Of a DNA stretch of 50,962 nucleotides, positions 10,468 to 18,158 are shown one piece after another. The DNA comes from Gemmatimonadota bacterium (lineage in GTDB: Bacteria; Gemmatimonadota; Gemmatimonadetes; Palauibacterales; Palauibacteraceae), in contig CP070670.1 in the NCBI GenBank assembly GCA_020351855.1, forward strand, positions 1,949,642 through 2,000,603, given 5' to 3'. The notes under the pieces were generated by a model. It was not told the DNA's origin and did no database searches. It saw nothing but the letters and a program-made list of their open reading frames with translations. Position 1 is the first letter of the stretch; each line of letters starts with the position of its first letter. The translations under genes were made by a program, and so were the position numbers.

Positions 10468-11367
10468 ATGCCGGAGCTTCCCGAGGTCGAGGTCGTCAGG
10501 GAGACGCTCGACCGCGAACTGAGACAGCGCACGATCCGGAGGGCCCGCATTCGGCGACGCGATATCGTCCTCAACCTGTCCTCGGCGCGCGACCTGGCGC
10601 GGCGGCTCGAGGGGCAGCGGATCCACGCGGTCGAACGCCGCGGGAAGAACCTGGCCTTCCGCTTCGAGGGCGGTCGGGTGCTGCAGTCGCAGCTGCGGAT
10701 GACCGGACGCTTCGCCCTGGGCCGCGAGCGGCCCGACCGCGTCCGCTACCGACACATCGTAGCCGAATTCGATCTGGACGACGGCAGGACGCTCTATTAC
10801 GACGACATGCGTCGGCTGGGCGGCTTTCGCTGGCTGGAGAAGGAGGAGTGGGAGGCCGTGGCGGGCGCTCTCGGTCCGGAGCCGCTCGATCGCCGCTTCA
10901 CCGCGCGAGACCTGGCCTCGACGCTCGCCGGCTCCCGCGCCCCCGTGAAGAACGCGCTCCTCGATCAGCGCCGGATCGCGGGAATCGGAAACATCTACGC
11001 GAGCGAGGCGCTGTTCCGGGCGCGCATCCATCCGGCCCGTTCCGCGGCTTCGCTCACCGGGACAGAGGTCGCGGCGCTCCACCGGTCGGTCCGCAGGGTG
11101 CTGCGTGAGGCATTGAGGTCGGCGGGCACGACCTTGAGGGACTTTCGGGCCGTCAATGGCCGGTCCGGCCGCTTCCAGCAGCGTCTCGCCGTGTACGGCA
11201 GGCAGGGCGCTCCATGCCGACGGTGCGGTGGAGCGATCGAGCGCATCGTGCAGGCGGGTCGGAGCACGTTCTTCTGCCCCACCTGTCAGGTGCCCACCCA
11301 CGAGAAGCGTCGAGCGGCAGCATCGGCGGCGCGGCGGCGCTCCCGGGACGCCTCCAGGGGTCGTTAG
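10468..11367 (+). CDS. mutM: Formamidopyrimidine-DNA glycosylase
   Basis: MutM/Fpg excises 8-oxoguanine and formamidopyrimidines and nicks the abasic site. The N-terminus MPELPEVE supplies the catalytic Pro2 and Glu3. Lys60 in ERRGKNL matches the conserved beta-elimination lysine. The H2TH region contains LLDQRRIAGIGNIYASEAL, and the C-terminal zinc finger uses Cys250/Cys253 and Cys270/Cys273. About 20 basic, low-complexity residues follow the finger, making 299 aa against 269 in E. coli. It lies 42 nt after purD, probably in the same unit. Its TAG overlaps the stop codon of the convergent phosphodiesterase gene. Confidence 0.94.
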   Translation: MPELPEVEVVRETLDRELRQRTIRRARIRRRDIVLNLSSARDLARRLEGQRIHAVERRGKNLAFRFEGGRVLQSQLRMTGRFALGRERPDRVRYRHIVAEFDLDDGRTLYYDDMRRLGGFRWLEKEEWEAVAGALGPEPLDRRFTARDLASTLAGSRAPVKNALLDQRRIAGIGNIYASEALFRARIHPARSAASLTGTEVAALHRSVRRVLREALRSAGTTLRDFRAVNGRSGRFQQRLAVYGRQGAPCRRCGGAIERIVQAGRSTFFCPTCQVPTHEKRRAAASAARRRSRDASRGR

Positions 11368-11879
11368 AGATGAACGTGCCGGGCGCGGGGATCCCCCTTG
11401 CCTATTCGGAGAAGGGCCACCGTCACGGGGGCGCCCGGCCTCCGCGGGCCCGCGCTGCCCGGATTCAGGACGAGCGTCCCCGAGATGCGACGCCTGAAGG
11501 GCCGGTGTGTATGACCGTGCACGATGACCCGTGCCTCCGGAAAGCGCGAAGGGAGAGCGGAGTAATCGGCATACTGGTGCCCGTGGATCACCGCGATCGC
11601 CGTACCGGCAAGATCGATCCGCTGGACTTCCTTCGTCATGCCCCGTATGGCGAGGTCGTCCATGTTGCCCCATACAGCCGTCACGGGCGCCAGTGCGGAC
11701 AGCTCTTCGAGGATCCGCGTCTCGCCGATGTCCCCGGCATGCAGGATGTGGGACACTCCGCTGAAGGCCTCGAACACCTCAGGGCGTAGGAGGCCGTGGG
11801 TGTCGGAGATGACGCCCACCAGCCAGCGGTCGCCGGCAAGGGGACGCCCGTGACGCGTTCTGTCGCACCCTTCGTCCAT
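11364..11879 (-). CDS. YfcE/MJ0936-type metallophosphoesterase
   Basis: The 171-aa product is a small calcineurin-like phosphoesterase with the metal-binding series VISDTHG, HAGDIG, WGNMD, VIHGHQ and VHGHTHRP, then the typical LNPGS near the end. YfcE-type proteins are phosphodiesterases with unsettled physiological substrates. The ATG at 11879 leaves a 21-residue N-terminal tail before the domain, so a later start such as the GTG in LVGVISD is possible. It faces mutM, and the two stop codons share positions 11364-11367. Confidence 0.88.
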   Translation of the reverse strand: MDEGCDRTRHGRPLAGDRWLVGVISDTHGLLRPEVFEAFSGVSHILHAGDIGETRILEELSALAPVTAVWGNMDDLAIRGMTKEVQRIDLAGTAIAVIHGHQYADYSALPSRFPEARVIVHGHTHRPFRRRISGTLVLNPGSAGPRRPGAPVTVALLRIGKGDPRARHVHL

Positions 11880-11958
11880 TGTCTACTGTTTGTTCACGAA
11901 TTCGCCTTGGCGCGCCGCGCCCTGTTCCGGGCGGCCGCAATCCGCACGCACCGGGCCC

Positions 11959-12549
11959 GTGGACTACAGGGAAACAGGTGACCCTCAGCTCGTCGAGCTG
12001 TGCCGTCGAGGAGACGAGCGCGCCGCCGCCGAGCTCCTCAGACGCTTCGAGCGTCCCGTGTTCTCGCTCGTCTATCGCATGGTGCGGGATCGAGAGCTCG
12101 CCGAGGATCTCGCGCAGGAAGCTTTCGTCCGAGCGTTCAACAACCTCGGACGCTACGATCCCTCCTACAAGTTCTCCTCCTGGCTCTTCAAGGTGGCCTA
12201 CAACCTGACCATCGATCATTTGCGCAAGAAGCAGCTGGACACGGTGTCGATTCACGGCTCGCCGTCCGCCGTGACGAGCGAGCTCCAGGAGGCCACGGCG
12301 ATCACCCTCGAGTCGCGTGCGGAGCGGCCGGACGAGCTCCTCGTGTCCCGCGAGATCGGCTCGGAGATCGAGCTGGCGATCGCGCGACTCCGACCGGACT
12401 ATCGTTCGGCCATCGTGCTTCGACACCTCGAGGGACGCTCGTACGAGGAGATCGCCGAGATCCTGGATGTCCCCCTCGGCACGGTAAAGACCTACATCCA
12501 CAGGGCCCGAAAGGAACTTCAGGCAGAACTCGGCCACCTGCTTGAATGA
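11959..12549 (+). CDS. ECF-type RNA polymerase sigma factor
   Basis: The 196-aa product has a sigma2 domain (MVRDRELAEDLAQEAFVRAF, then KFSSWLFKVAYNLTIDHLRK) and a sigma4 helix-turn-helix (LRHLEGRSYEEIAEILDVPL followed by GTVKTYIHRARKEL). It lacks sigma1 and sigma3, as expected for an ECF factor. I chose GTG 11959 because it gives a normal N-terminus; a TTG at 11890 would add 23 low-complexity residues. Neither has a clear Shine-Dalgarno. The next gene encodes a zinc-finger anti-sigma factor, its presumed regulator. A shared motif at 12572 and 8048 is a candidate for its binding site. Confidence 0.92.
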   Translation: MDYRETGDPQLVELCRRGDERAAAELLRRFERPVFSLVYRMVRDRELAEDLAQEAFVRAFNNLGRYDPSYKFSSWLFKVAYNLTIDHLRKKQLDTVSIHGSPSAVTSELQEATAITLESRAERPDELLVSREIGSEIELAIARLRPDYRSAIVLRHLEGRSYEEIAEILDVPLGTVKTYIHRARKELQAELGHLLE

Positions 12550-12571
12550 CGCCGGGCTGGAGCCGAGACGC

Positions 12572-12600
12572 TGAAACTTCAGCCTGCAGGTCTTCGTAAG
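12572..12600 (+). promoter_or_regulatory. Putative ECF-sigma promoter inside the sigma/anti-sigma operon
   Basis: TGAAACT (12572-12578), a 16-nt spacer and CGTAAG (12595-12600) lie in the 77-nt gap between the sigma and anti-sigma genes. The -35 is part of a small palindrome, CTGAAACTTCAG. The layout equals that of the element at 8048. It could let the sigma factor boost its own anti-sigma factor and the envelope proteins downstream. Confidence 0.5.
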
Positions 12601-12626
12601 GAAAAGCGAACGAAAGCTGGGAGCGT

Positions 12627-13244
12627 ATGGGAAGCGCCATGGACAGAAGCTCAGTATACGGGAAACACCTGACGGCCGACGAGGTCGAGACGTTCGCGCT
12701 CGACCTTCCGGCACGGCCGCGTCGGGCCGAGGCGCATCTCGCCGAGTGCGCAGAGTGCCGCCGTGAGGTCGCGTCCCTGCGGGCGCTCGACAGCGCCCTG
12801 TCCGGCCTCGGGCATCTGGCTCCCGGTCTGCACTTCGCCGGGCGGGTCATGGCCCGTGTCCGGTTCCGGGCTCCCTGGTACGAGCGGGCGTGGGCGGTCA
12901 CGCGCGAGCGCTGGGTCGCCCTGGCCGCTGCCAGCATCAGCCTTGTTGCCGCGACCAGCCTCATGGCCGTCTGGCTCACCAGTCAGCCGGAGCTCAGCGT
13001 CGGCGGACTGACCGGGCTGATGCTCCAGCAGGCGCACGATTTCTCGCTGCAGGTGATCATGGCAGTCGGCAGCTTCCTGTGGAGTTCGACCCTCGTGCGG
13101 TGGATCATCGAGGCGGCGGAACGCATTGGCGTGGAGGGAATGATTCTCATTCTCTCGGCGCTGAGCCTCGTCACGATCAGCACGGCTGGAGCCATGGTGC
13201 GGCTGCTTCAGCCGGCGCCGCTTCGGCTGCGCGATGCCAGTTGA
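12627..13244 (+). CDS. Zinc-finger anti-sigma factor, membrane protein
   Basis: The 205-aa product has an N-terminal zinc-binding anti-sigma motif, His37-x3-Cys41-x2-Cys44 (AHLAECAEC). A membrane segment (about residues 92-113, WVALAAASISLVAATSLMAV) follows, and another is near the C-terminus (about 173-197). Such proteins hold the ECF factor at the inner membrane until a signal releases it. The ATG at 12627 has GGGAG five nt upstream. It is encoded next to the sigma factor and ahead of two envelope-type genes, which suggests an envelope signal. Confidence 0.85.
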   Translation: MGSAMDRSSVYGKHLTADEVETFALDLPARPRRAEAHLAECAECRREVASLRALDSALSGLGHLAPGLHFAGRVMARVRFRAPWYERAWAVTRERWVALAAASISLVAATSLMAVWLTSQPELSVGGLTGLMLQQAHDFSLQVIMAVGSFLWSSTLVRWIIEAAERIGVEGMILILSALSLVTISTAGAMVRLLQPAPLRLRDAS

Positions 13245-13308
13245 TCGCGGCGACACTGAAAACGAGTACGAGCGTGGATGACGGTCCGGAGGACGTCGGG
13301 GAGAAGGC

Positions 13309-14901
13309 ATGAAGAACAGGATTCGTAAGCTCAGATGGGGACTCTATTCGGTCGGCCTCGTAGCGATCGCGGGAACGGCGGTGGCGTTCCTGTCGCCGAC
13401 GCCGACGCGTGCAACGCAGGAGACGGCGAGTCGTCCGGCGCAGGAGGCGATCGTCGCCTCCGTCTCGATGTCCGGTCAGGGAGCGACCCTCACGCTGACC
13501 CTGGCGAGCGGCGCGATCCGTACGTTCCGGCTCGAGAAAGGCAAGCTCTGGCTGGACGGGATCGAACGGGCCACGTTCGAGCCCGGAGGTGCACTCGATG
13601 CGGCCTGGCGCGATCTGCTGCGCAGCCCGGCCGTCTTCTCGGCTGAGGACATCGCGGGTGCACTTCGCGATTGGACCCCTCCGGCTGGAGCGGATCAGCG
13701 GGCGGGAGAGATCCTGGAGCGCGCGCTCGACGCGGCGATCACGGACGAGGCCCTCGGCGAGGCTTTGCCGGCGCTTGATCAAGGGGTCGCCGCCGAGGCA
13801 CCGAAGGTCGGCATCTCGATCGCGCCGGGTCGCCTGTCCTTCGAGGAACTCGGAGGACAGCTGCAGAGGCTGCGCGAATCGCTCGAGCGTCTGGGAGACG
13901 AGGCGGCCGAGGCACACGAGTCGCTCGCCCTCGTCGTGCACGACTCCTACGCCATTCCTGCCGGCCAGACCATCGAGGGGAACCTTGCCCTGCTGGACGG
14001 AGAGCTCCGGCTGTCCGGGACCGTGTCGGGCGACGTGCTCGTGCTTGACGGAACGCTCGTGCTGGAGCCGGACGCGTTGATCGAGGGCGACGTCCTTCAG
14101 GTCGGGGGGGATGTGACGCAGCGCGGCGGCCGAATCGACGGCGAGCTGCTCTCGATGGTCTCCCTCCACCCACGCCCGGAGGCGCGCGCTTTGGCGCCCG
14201 TGCCCGACGTACGGGTCAGGGCAGCGCCCCACGTGCGGGTCGTCCGAAACGGACCGCGCGGCTTCTTCGGCTCCGTGGCTCGGAACGTGGAGCGCGCCGC
14301 GGGCGGCCTTGGCACGACCCTCGGCTGGTTCATCGGTCTCGGCCTGGCCGGGCTGGGCCTCGTCTACTTCCAGCGGCCCCGTCTGGAGACGGTAGCCGAC
14401 ACGGCACGGAACAACGTGGCTCGTTGCTTCGCGGTGGGGCTGGCCGGCGAAGTCCTGTTCTTCCCCGTGTCGCTGGTCCTCGTGGTCGCGATCATCACGT
14501 GGCTCCTGATTCCCTTCTACGCCATCGCCGTCGCACTGGCGCTGGTGGGCGGTTATCTGGCGGTGGCACACGCCCTGGGCGAGATCTTCGCGGCCCGCCG
14601 ATTCCGAAGCGAACTGCTCGAGAGGCTGCGCCACGCGAACTCCTACTACTACGTGCTCAGCGGGCTCGCCCTGCTTCTGCTCCCGTTCGCGGCCGAAGCG
14701 ATCCTCTGGGTGTTCGGCGGACCGCTCTCCTTCCTGCGCGGACTCGCCGCCTTTGCGGGAGGTTTGCTGACCTGGGCGGCGATCACGCTGGGGTTCGGAG
14801 CGGTGATCCTCACGCGGGCGGGGACGAGAACGGAGTATTCCAGCGGATCTGCCGTCTTCTCGCATGCTCCGTTCGCCTCCAAGCGGGAGGACGTCGCGTG
14901 A
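13309..14901 (+). CDS. Exported bactofilin-like domain protein with polytopic C-terminus
   Basis: The 530-aa product starts with a signal peptide or anchor (about 12-35). A region of unknown fold with a helical stretch at 180-208 follows. Residues 210-282 form a right-handed beta-helix pattern of the bactofilin/polymer-forming kind, with repeated turns such as IEGNLALLDGELRLSGTVSG, DVLVLDG, IEGDVLQVGG and GRIDGEL. The C-terminal third has about five membrane segments (roughly 337-354, 373-400, 402-425, 447-470 and 478-501). The beta-helix would lie on the outer face of the inner membrane. Real bactofilins are short soluble proteins, so this is a related architecture and not a classical BacA. 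It is in the ECF operon and its TGA overlaps the next GTG. Confidence 0.65.
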   Translation: MKNRIRKLRWGLYSVGLVAIAGTAVAFLSPTPTRATQETASRPAQEAIVASVSMSGQGATLTLTLASGAIRTFRLEKGKLWLDGIERATFEPGGALDAAWRDLLRSPAVFSAEDIAGALRDWTPPAGADQRAGEILERALDAAITDEALGEALPALDQGVAAEAPKVGISIAPGRLSFEELGGQLQRLRESLERLGDEAAEAHESLALVVHDSYAIPAGQTIEGNLALLDGELRLSGTVSGDVLVLDGTLVLEPDALIEGDVLQVGGDVTQRGGRIDGELLSMVSLHPRPEARALAPVPDVRVRAAPHVRVVRNGPRGFFGSVARNVERAAGGLGTTLGWFIGLGLAGLGLVYFQRPRLETVADTARNNVARCFAVGLAGEVLFFPVSLVLVVAIITWLLIPFYAIAVALALVGGYLAVAHALGEIFAARRFRSELLERLRHANSYYYVLSGLALLLLPFAAEAILWVFGGPLSFLRGLAAFAGGLLTWAAITLGFGAVILTRAGTRTEYSSGSAVFSHAPFASKREDVA

Positions 14902-15854
14902 CCACCAGAGGTGTGTCCCGAAGCTCCGCCGCAGCGGCGGGGGGCCTCATCCTGCTGGTGGCCCTCACGCTGCTGCGTGCCGACGGCCTGTCCGCACAGG
15001 AGTGGACGGAGTTCCGCTCGGCCCGCCAAGCGCATGCGATCAGCGAGTCGCTCACGCTCGAGGTGGTGTACGGGGTCGGACGGCTCTCGGTCGAGCCTGC
15101 AGAAGGCGATCTGCTTTACGACATCCGCATGAAGTACGATGCGGAGCTGTTCAAGCCCGTGCGGAGTTGGAGCCAGGAGAACGGGCGCGGCCGGTTCACC
15201 GTCGGACTTACGACGCACGACGACGACGGCGATTGGATCGAGGCGCTGCGTTCGGAAGACGTCGATGTCGACCCCGATTTCTCGTTCGATTTCGGGGAGC
15301 TCAAGGACATCGAGAAGTCCGCCGGAACCATGGAGCTGAAGCTGGGCTCGCGGTTGCCGGTCGACCTCAAGCTCTCGGCGGGCGCGGCGGAGAGCGAGGT
15401 GGAGCTCGGTGGCGTTCCCGTCTCGCGTCTCGAGCTGTTGACGGCCGCGAGCCGGACGGAGCTCACCTTCGATCATCCGAATCCGGTGCGGATGGCCGAG
15501 CTGCAGATTCGAGCCGGTGCAGCCGAGATCGTGACGGAGGGCCTCGGCAACGCGCGATTCGACCACTTCGACCTCAAGGGCGGGGTCGGCGACGTCCGGC
15601 TCGATTTCACGGGTGAGTGGAACGGAGACGCGACGGGCACGATCAAGATGGGCGTCGGCTCGCTGACGCTCAGGCTGCCGGCGGACCTCGGCATCTGGAT
15701 CCGCAAGAGCAGCGTCCTCACATCCTTCAGCGCGCCCGGCCTCGAGAAGGTGAGCGACGGGTACCGGTCGGCCAACTGGGAGTCGGCCGGGAACCATCTC
15801 GAACTCGAGGTGAGAACCGCCTTCGGGGCGATCGACGTGGAGCTCGTCCCCTGA
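14898..15854 (+). CDS. Exported DUF4097/toastrack-like beta protein
   Basis: The 318-aa product starts at a GTG overlapping the previous TGA (GTGA). It has a signal peptide (AAAAGGLILLVALTLLRADG, cleavage near LSAQ). The rest is beta-strand repeats of the kind in DUF4097/LiaF-like putative adhesins: LKLSAGAAESEVELGGVPVS, TELTFDHPNP, RAGAAEIVTEG, FDLKGGVGDVRLDF, IKMGVGSLTLRLP. Such domains occur beside envelope-stress regulators. Here the gene closes an ECF sigma/anti-sigma operon, which fits an extracytoplasmic sensing or protective role. That role is inference. Confidence 0.7.
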   Translation: MTTRGVSRSSAAAAGGLILLVALTLLRADGLSAQEWTEFRSARQAHAISESLTLEVVYGVGRLSVEPAEGDLLYDIRMKYDAELFKPVRSWSQENGRGRFTVGLTTHDDDGDWIEALRSEDVDVDPDFSFDFGELKDIEKSAGTMELKLGSRLPVDLKLSAGAAESEVELGGVPVSRLELLTAASRTELTFDHPNPVRMAELQIRAGAAEIVTEGLGNARFDHFDLKGGVGDVRLDFTGEWNGDATGTIKMGVGSLTLRLPADLGIWIRKSSVLTSFSAPGLEKVSDGYRSANWESAGNHLELEVRTAFGAIDVELVP

Positions 15855-15863
15855 GCCCTCTGC

Positions 15864-15885
15864 GCTCCGAAGGTGGCGTCGGAGC
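15864..15885. terminator. Hairpin between convergent operons
   Basis: GCTCCGA (15864-15870) and TCGGAGC (15879-15885) form a 7-bp perfect stem with an 8-nt loop. It lies in the 30-nt gap between two convergent genes and just touches the SAM-hydrolase stop codon. There is no T-run on either strand. It may stop transcription from both sides. Confidence 0.4.
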
Positions 15886-16661
15886 TAGGCGCGCGGAGCC
15901 GCTTCCACCTCCGCGTCGAGGGTGACGCCAAGGCGCCTGTCCGCGCGGCCGTCGCGCACGGCGATCTCCAGTGTGCCCCCTGACCCCCGGCTGACCAGAA
16001 GCTCGCCCCGCGGCACGGCGTCATAGCTGCGGGCCGGCCCGTGCAGCGTGACGCCCGCGATTCGGATCTCTACCTCAGCAGGCAGCCAGCCAACGGGCAG
16101 GTTCGTGATCAGATTGCCGAAGCGGTCCACGTGCACGACATGCCCGAGGAACGAGTCGCCGCGTCTGGCCGCGCGGGGCACCGGAAGGACAACGCAGGAG
16201 GACCGGTCGATCTCCGGTCCGATCGCCCGCGGATCGCCGCCGCCCGACAAGTGGGCGGCGGCGGGCGCGAACAGGTCACGGCCGTGAAACGTGTCGGATG
16301 GCGCACCCTCCCCTGTCGCGGCCTCGATCCGTCGTGCTTCCGCGACCGGATGGGATCGGATCGCGTGCGTGAGGAGCCCGTTGTCGGGCCCCACATACCA
16401 GCGATCGCTCAGCCGCGCGACAATCGGCATGCGCTCCCCTCCCACGCCCGGATCGATCACGGCGAGGTGGACCGTCCCGGCAGGGTATCGGACCCAGATG
16501 CGGCCGAGTATCCAGGCACCGCAGCGGATATCACCGGGTTCGACGTCGTGGGCGATGTCGAGTAGCGTAGCGTCGGGGGCACGGGTGGCAAGGACGCCCT
16601 TCACCTCCCCGACGTAGCCATCCCGAGTCCCGAAGTCCGTCGTCAGCGTGATGAGGCTCAC
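15885..16661 (-). CDS. S-adenosylmethionine hydrolase (DUF62 family)
   Basis: The 258-aa product matches the SAM hydroxide adenosyltransferase family, which splits SAM with water to adenosine and methionine and is related to fluorinases. Visible marks are the N-terminal LITLTTDFGTRDGYVGEVKG, the HLAVIDPGVGG segment, YVGPDNGLL and FHGRDLFAP, and a C-terminal barrel with HVDRFGNLITN. It is the last gene of the NifU-Mrp-MATE unit, 24 nt after the MATE gene. Its physiological role in free-living bacteria is poorly known. Confidence 0.88.
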   Translation of the reverse strand: MSLITLTTDFGTRDGYVGEVKGVLATRAPDATLLDIAHDVEPGDIRCGAWILGRIWVRYPAGTVHLAVIDPGVGGERMPIVARLSDRWYVGPDNGLLTHAIRSHPVAEARRIEAATGEGAPSDTFHGRDLFAPAAAHLSGGGDPRAIGPEIDRSSCVVLPVPRAARRGDSFLGHVVHVDRFGNLITNLPVGWLPAEVEIRIAGVTLHGPARSYDAVPRGELLVSRGSGGTLEIAVRDGRADRRLGVTLDAEVEAAPRA

Positions 16662-16685
16662 CCGACCCTCCGATCGTCGCGGCGC

Positions 16686-18158
16686 TCAGGCGCTTGTCGT
16701 GCGCCAGGTTCCGGCCCGCCAGAAAAGGCTCATCGCGACCCCGCGTGCGATGGCCGTCACGCCGATCGTCGCCCAGATGCCGATGACGCCGACCAGCCCG
16801 GCAAGCCCGTAGGCCAGAGGAATACGCAGCCCGGTCAGCGTCATGGACGCGAGCGTGGGCCGCAGCGTGTATCCGGCCCCACCCATCGCGCCCTCCAGCA
16901 CGAGCTCCCGAGCCATGAACGGCTGCGAGGCCGCGACGATGAGAAGGTACTGCGCGCCGAGTTCGATCACCGCGGGATCCCGCGAGAAGATGCCGATGAG
17001 CTCTCGTGGGGCAAGGAGAAGGAGCGCGGCAGCGACCAGGGTGACGTACGTGGCGTAGAGGGTGGCGCTGCGTCCCGAGGCCTCGGCCCGATCGGCCGAT
17101 CGGGCCCCGAGATTCTGCCCCACGGCGGTCGCCGCCGCAGCGCCGAAGCCGAGGGATACGGTGTAGCTGACCGCCTCGATCCGATGCCCGACTCCGAGCG
17201 CCGCCAGGGCGGCGGTGCCGAACGGAGCGGTAATGCGGGTAAGCACCACGTAAATGAGCGAGAATACGACTCCGCCCAGAGCGAGCGGTGTCCCGATCCG
17301 CAGGATGGCGGCCATCTGCGGGCGGTCCAGCCGCCCGCGCGCGATGAGACCCCGACGGGCGAGCAGCGGGTAGCCGATCGCGCATCCGATCGCGCGCGAC
17401 AGGAGCGTAGCCGAGGCCACCCCCTCGACGCCGAGCGCGGGAACGGGCCCGGGACCGAAGATGAGAAGCGGATCGAGGACGAAGTTGAGCGTGACCGACA
17501 GGAGGAGGATCCGGAGAGGCGTGCGGGTGTCGCCGGAAGCACGGAAGGCGGCCTCCAGCACAAAATAGGCAAACACGATCGGCACGCCGAGAAGATATAC
17601 CCGCAGATATCCCGCGCCCTGAGAAGAGACTTCGGGGGGGGTCTCCATGAAGGAGAAGATCGGCCCCAAACCCGCCAAACCGAGCCCGGCCGTGAGCAGC
17701 GAGAGCCCCATCGCCAGAACCAGCGCCGAGTAGGCCGCGCTCGCCGCCGCGACGGGTCGCCTCTCGCCATGCCGACGGCTGGCTACGGCCGTCAGGCCGA
17801 CGGCCGGGAGCGATGCCACAGCGAGGACCACCCATACGATGAAGCCGCCGGTCGCCACCCCGGCCAGGGAGGCCGGACCCAACCCCTGCCCGACCCAGAA
17901 CGTATCGACGAGATTGAAGGAGACTTCCAGCAGGCCGGCGGCGACGGCCGGGCCCGCCAGACGAAGGATCGCGGGGCCGACCGGACCCCGGGTGGGGTCT
18001 ACCGCCCCGTCGAACGCCTCAGGCGTGTTCGGGCTCCAACTGCCGCAGCCGTTCGGCCGCGGCCTCCGCCATCCGCTGGAACGCGAGGCCCTCGGGGGAG
18101 TCGGGTCTTCCGATGACCGTGGGGACCCCGCGGTCCCCCTCCTCGCGGACCGCGACAC
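16686..18158 (-). CDS. MATE-family multidrug/cation exporter
   Basis: The protein has the 12-helix MATE pattern with two matching halves. It begins with LRLAGPAVAAGLLEVSFNLV and the family-typical DTFWVGQGLG, then has FVLEAAFRASGDTRTPL and a later RELVLEGAMGGAGYT. Members export drugs or metabolites using Na+ or H+. The start is unresolved: there is no ATG, GTG or TTG in frame between 18158 and the loop after the first helix. GTG 18158 (490 aa) is the nearest usable codon, but it overlaps mrp by 140 nt. A normal-sized protein would begin near 18029, where only non-canonical codons exist (for example ACG at 18026). Confidence 0.88.
   Translation of the reverse strand: MSRSARRGTAGSPRSSEDPTPPRASRSSGWRRPRPNGCGSWSPNTPEAFDGAVDPTRGPVGPAILRLAGPAVAAGLLEVSFNLVDTFWVGQGLGPASLAGVATGGFIVWVVLAVASLPAVGLTAVASRRHGERRPVAAASAAYSALVLAMGLSLLTAGLGLAGLGPIFSFMETPPEVSSQGAGYLRVYLLGVPIVFAYFVLEAAFRASGDTRTPLRILLLSVTLNFVLDPLLIFGPGPVPALGVEGVASATLLSRAIGCAIGYPLLARRGLIARGRLDRPQMAAILRIGTPLALGGVVFSLIYVVLTRITAPFGTAALAALGVGHRIEAVSYTVSLGFGAAAATAVGQNLGARSADRAEASGRSATLYATYVTLVAAALLLLAPRELIGIFSRDPAVIELGAQYLLIVAASQPFMARELVLEGAMGGAGYTLRPTLASMTLTGLRIPLAYGLAGLVGVIGIWATIGVTAIARGVAMSLFWRAGTWRTTSA

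Noticed and set aside
9070-11673. A minus-strand open frame of about 870 codons opposite purD and mutM
   Set aside because: It is antisense to two well-recognised enzymes, its translation is Arg/Pro/Gly-rich and has no domain pattern.
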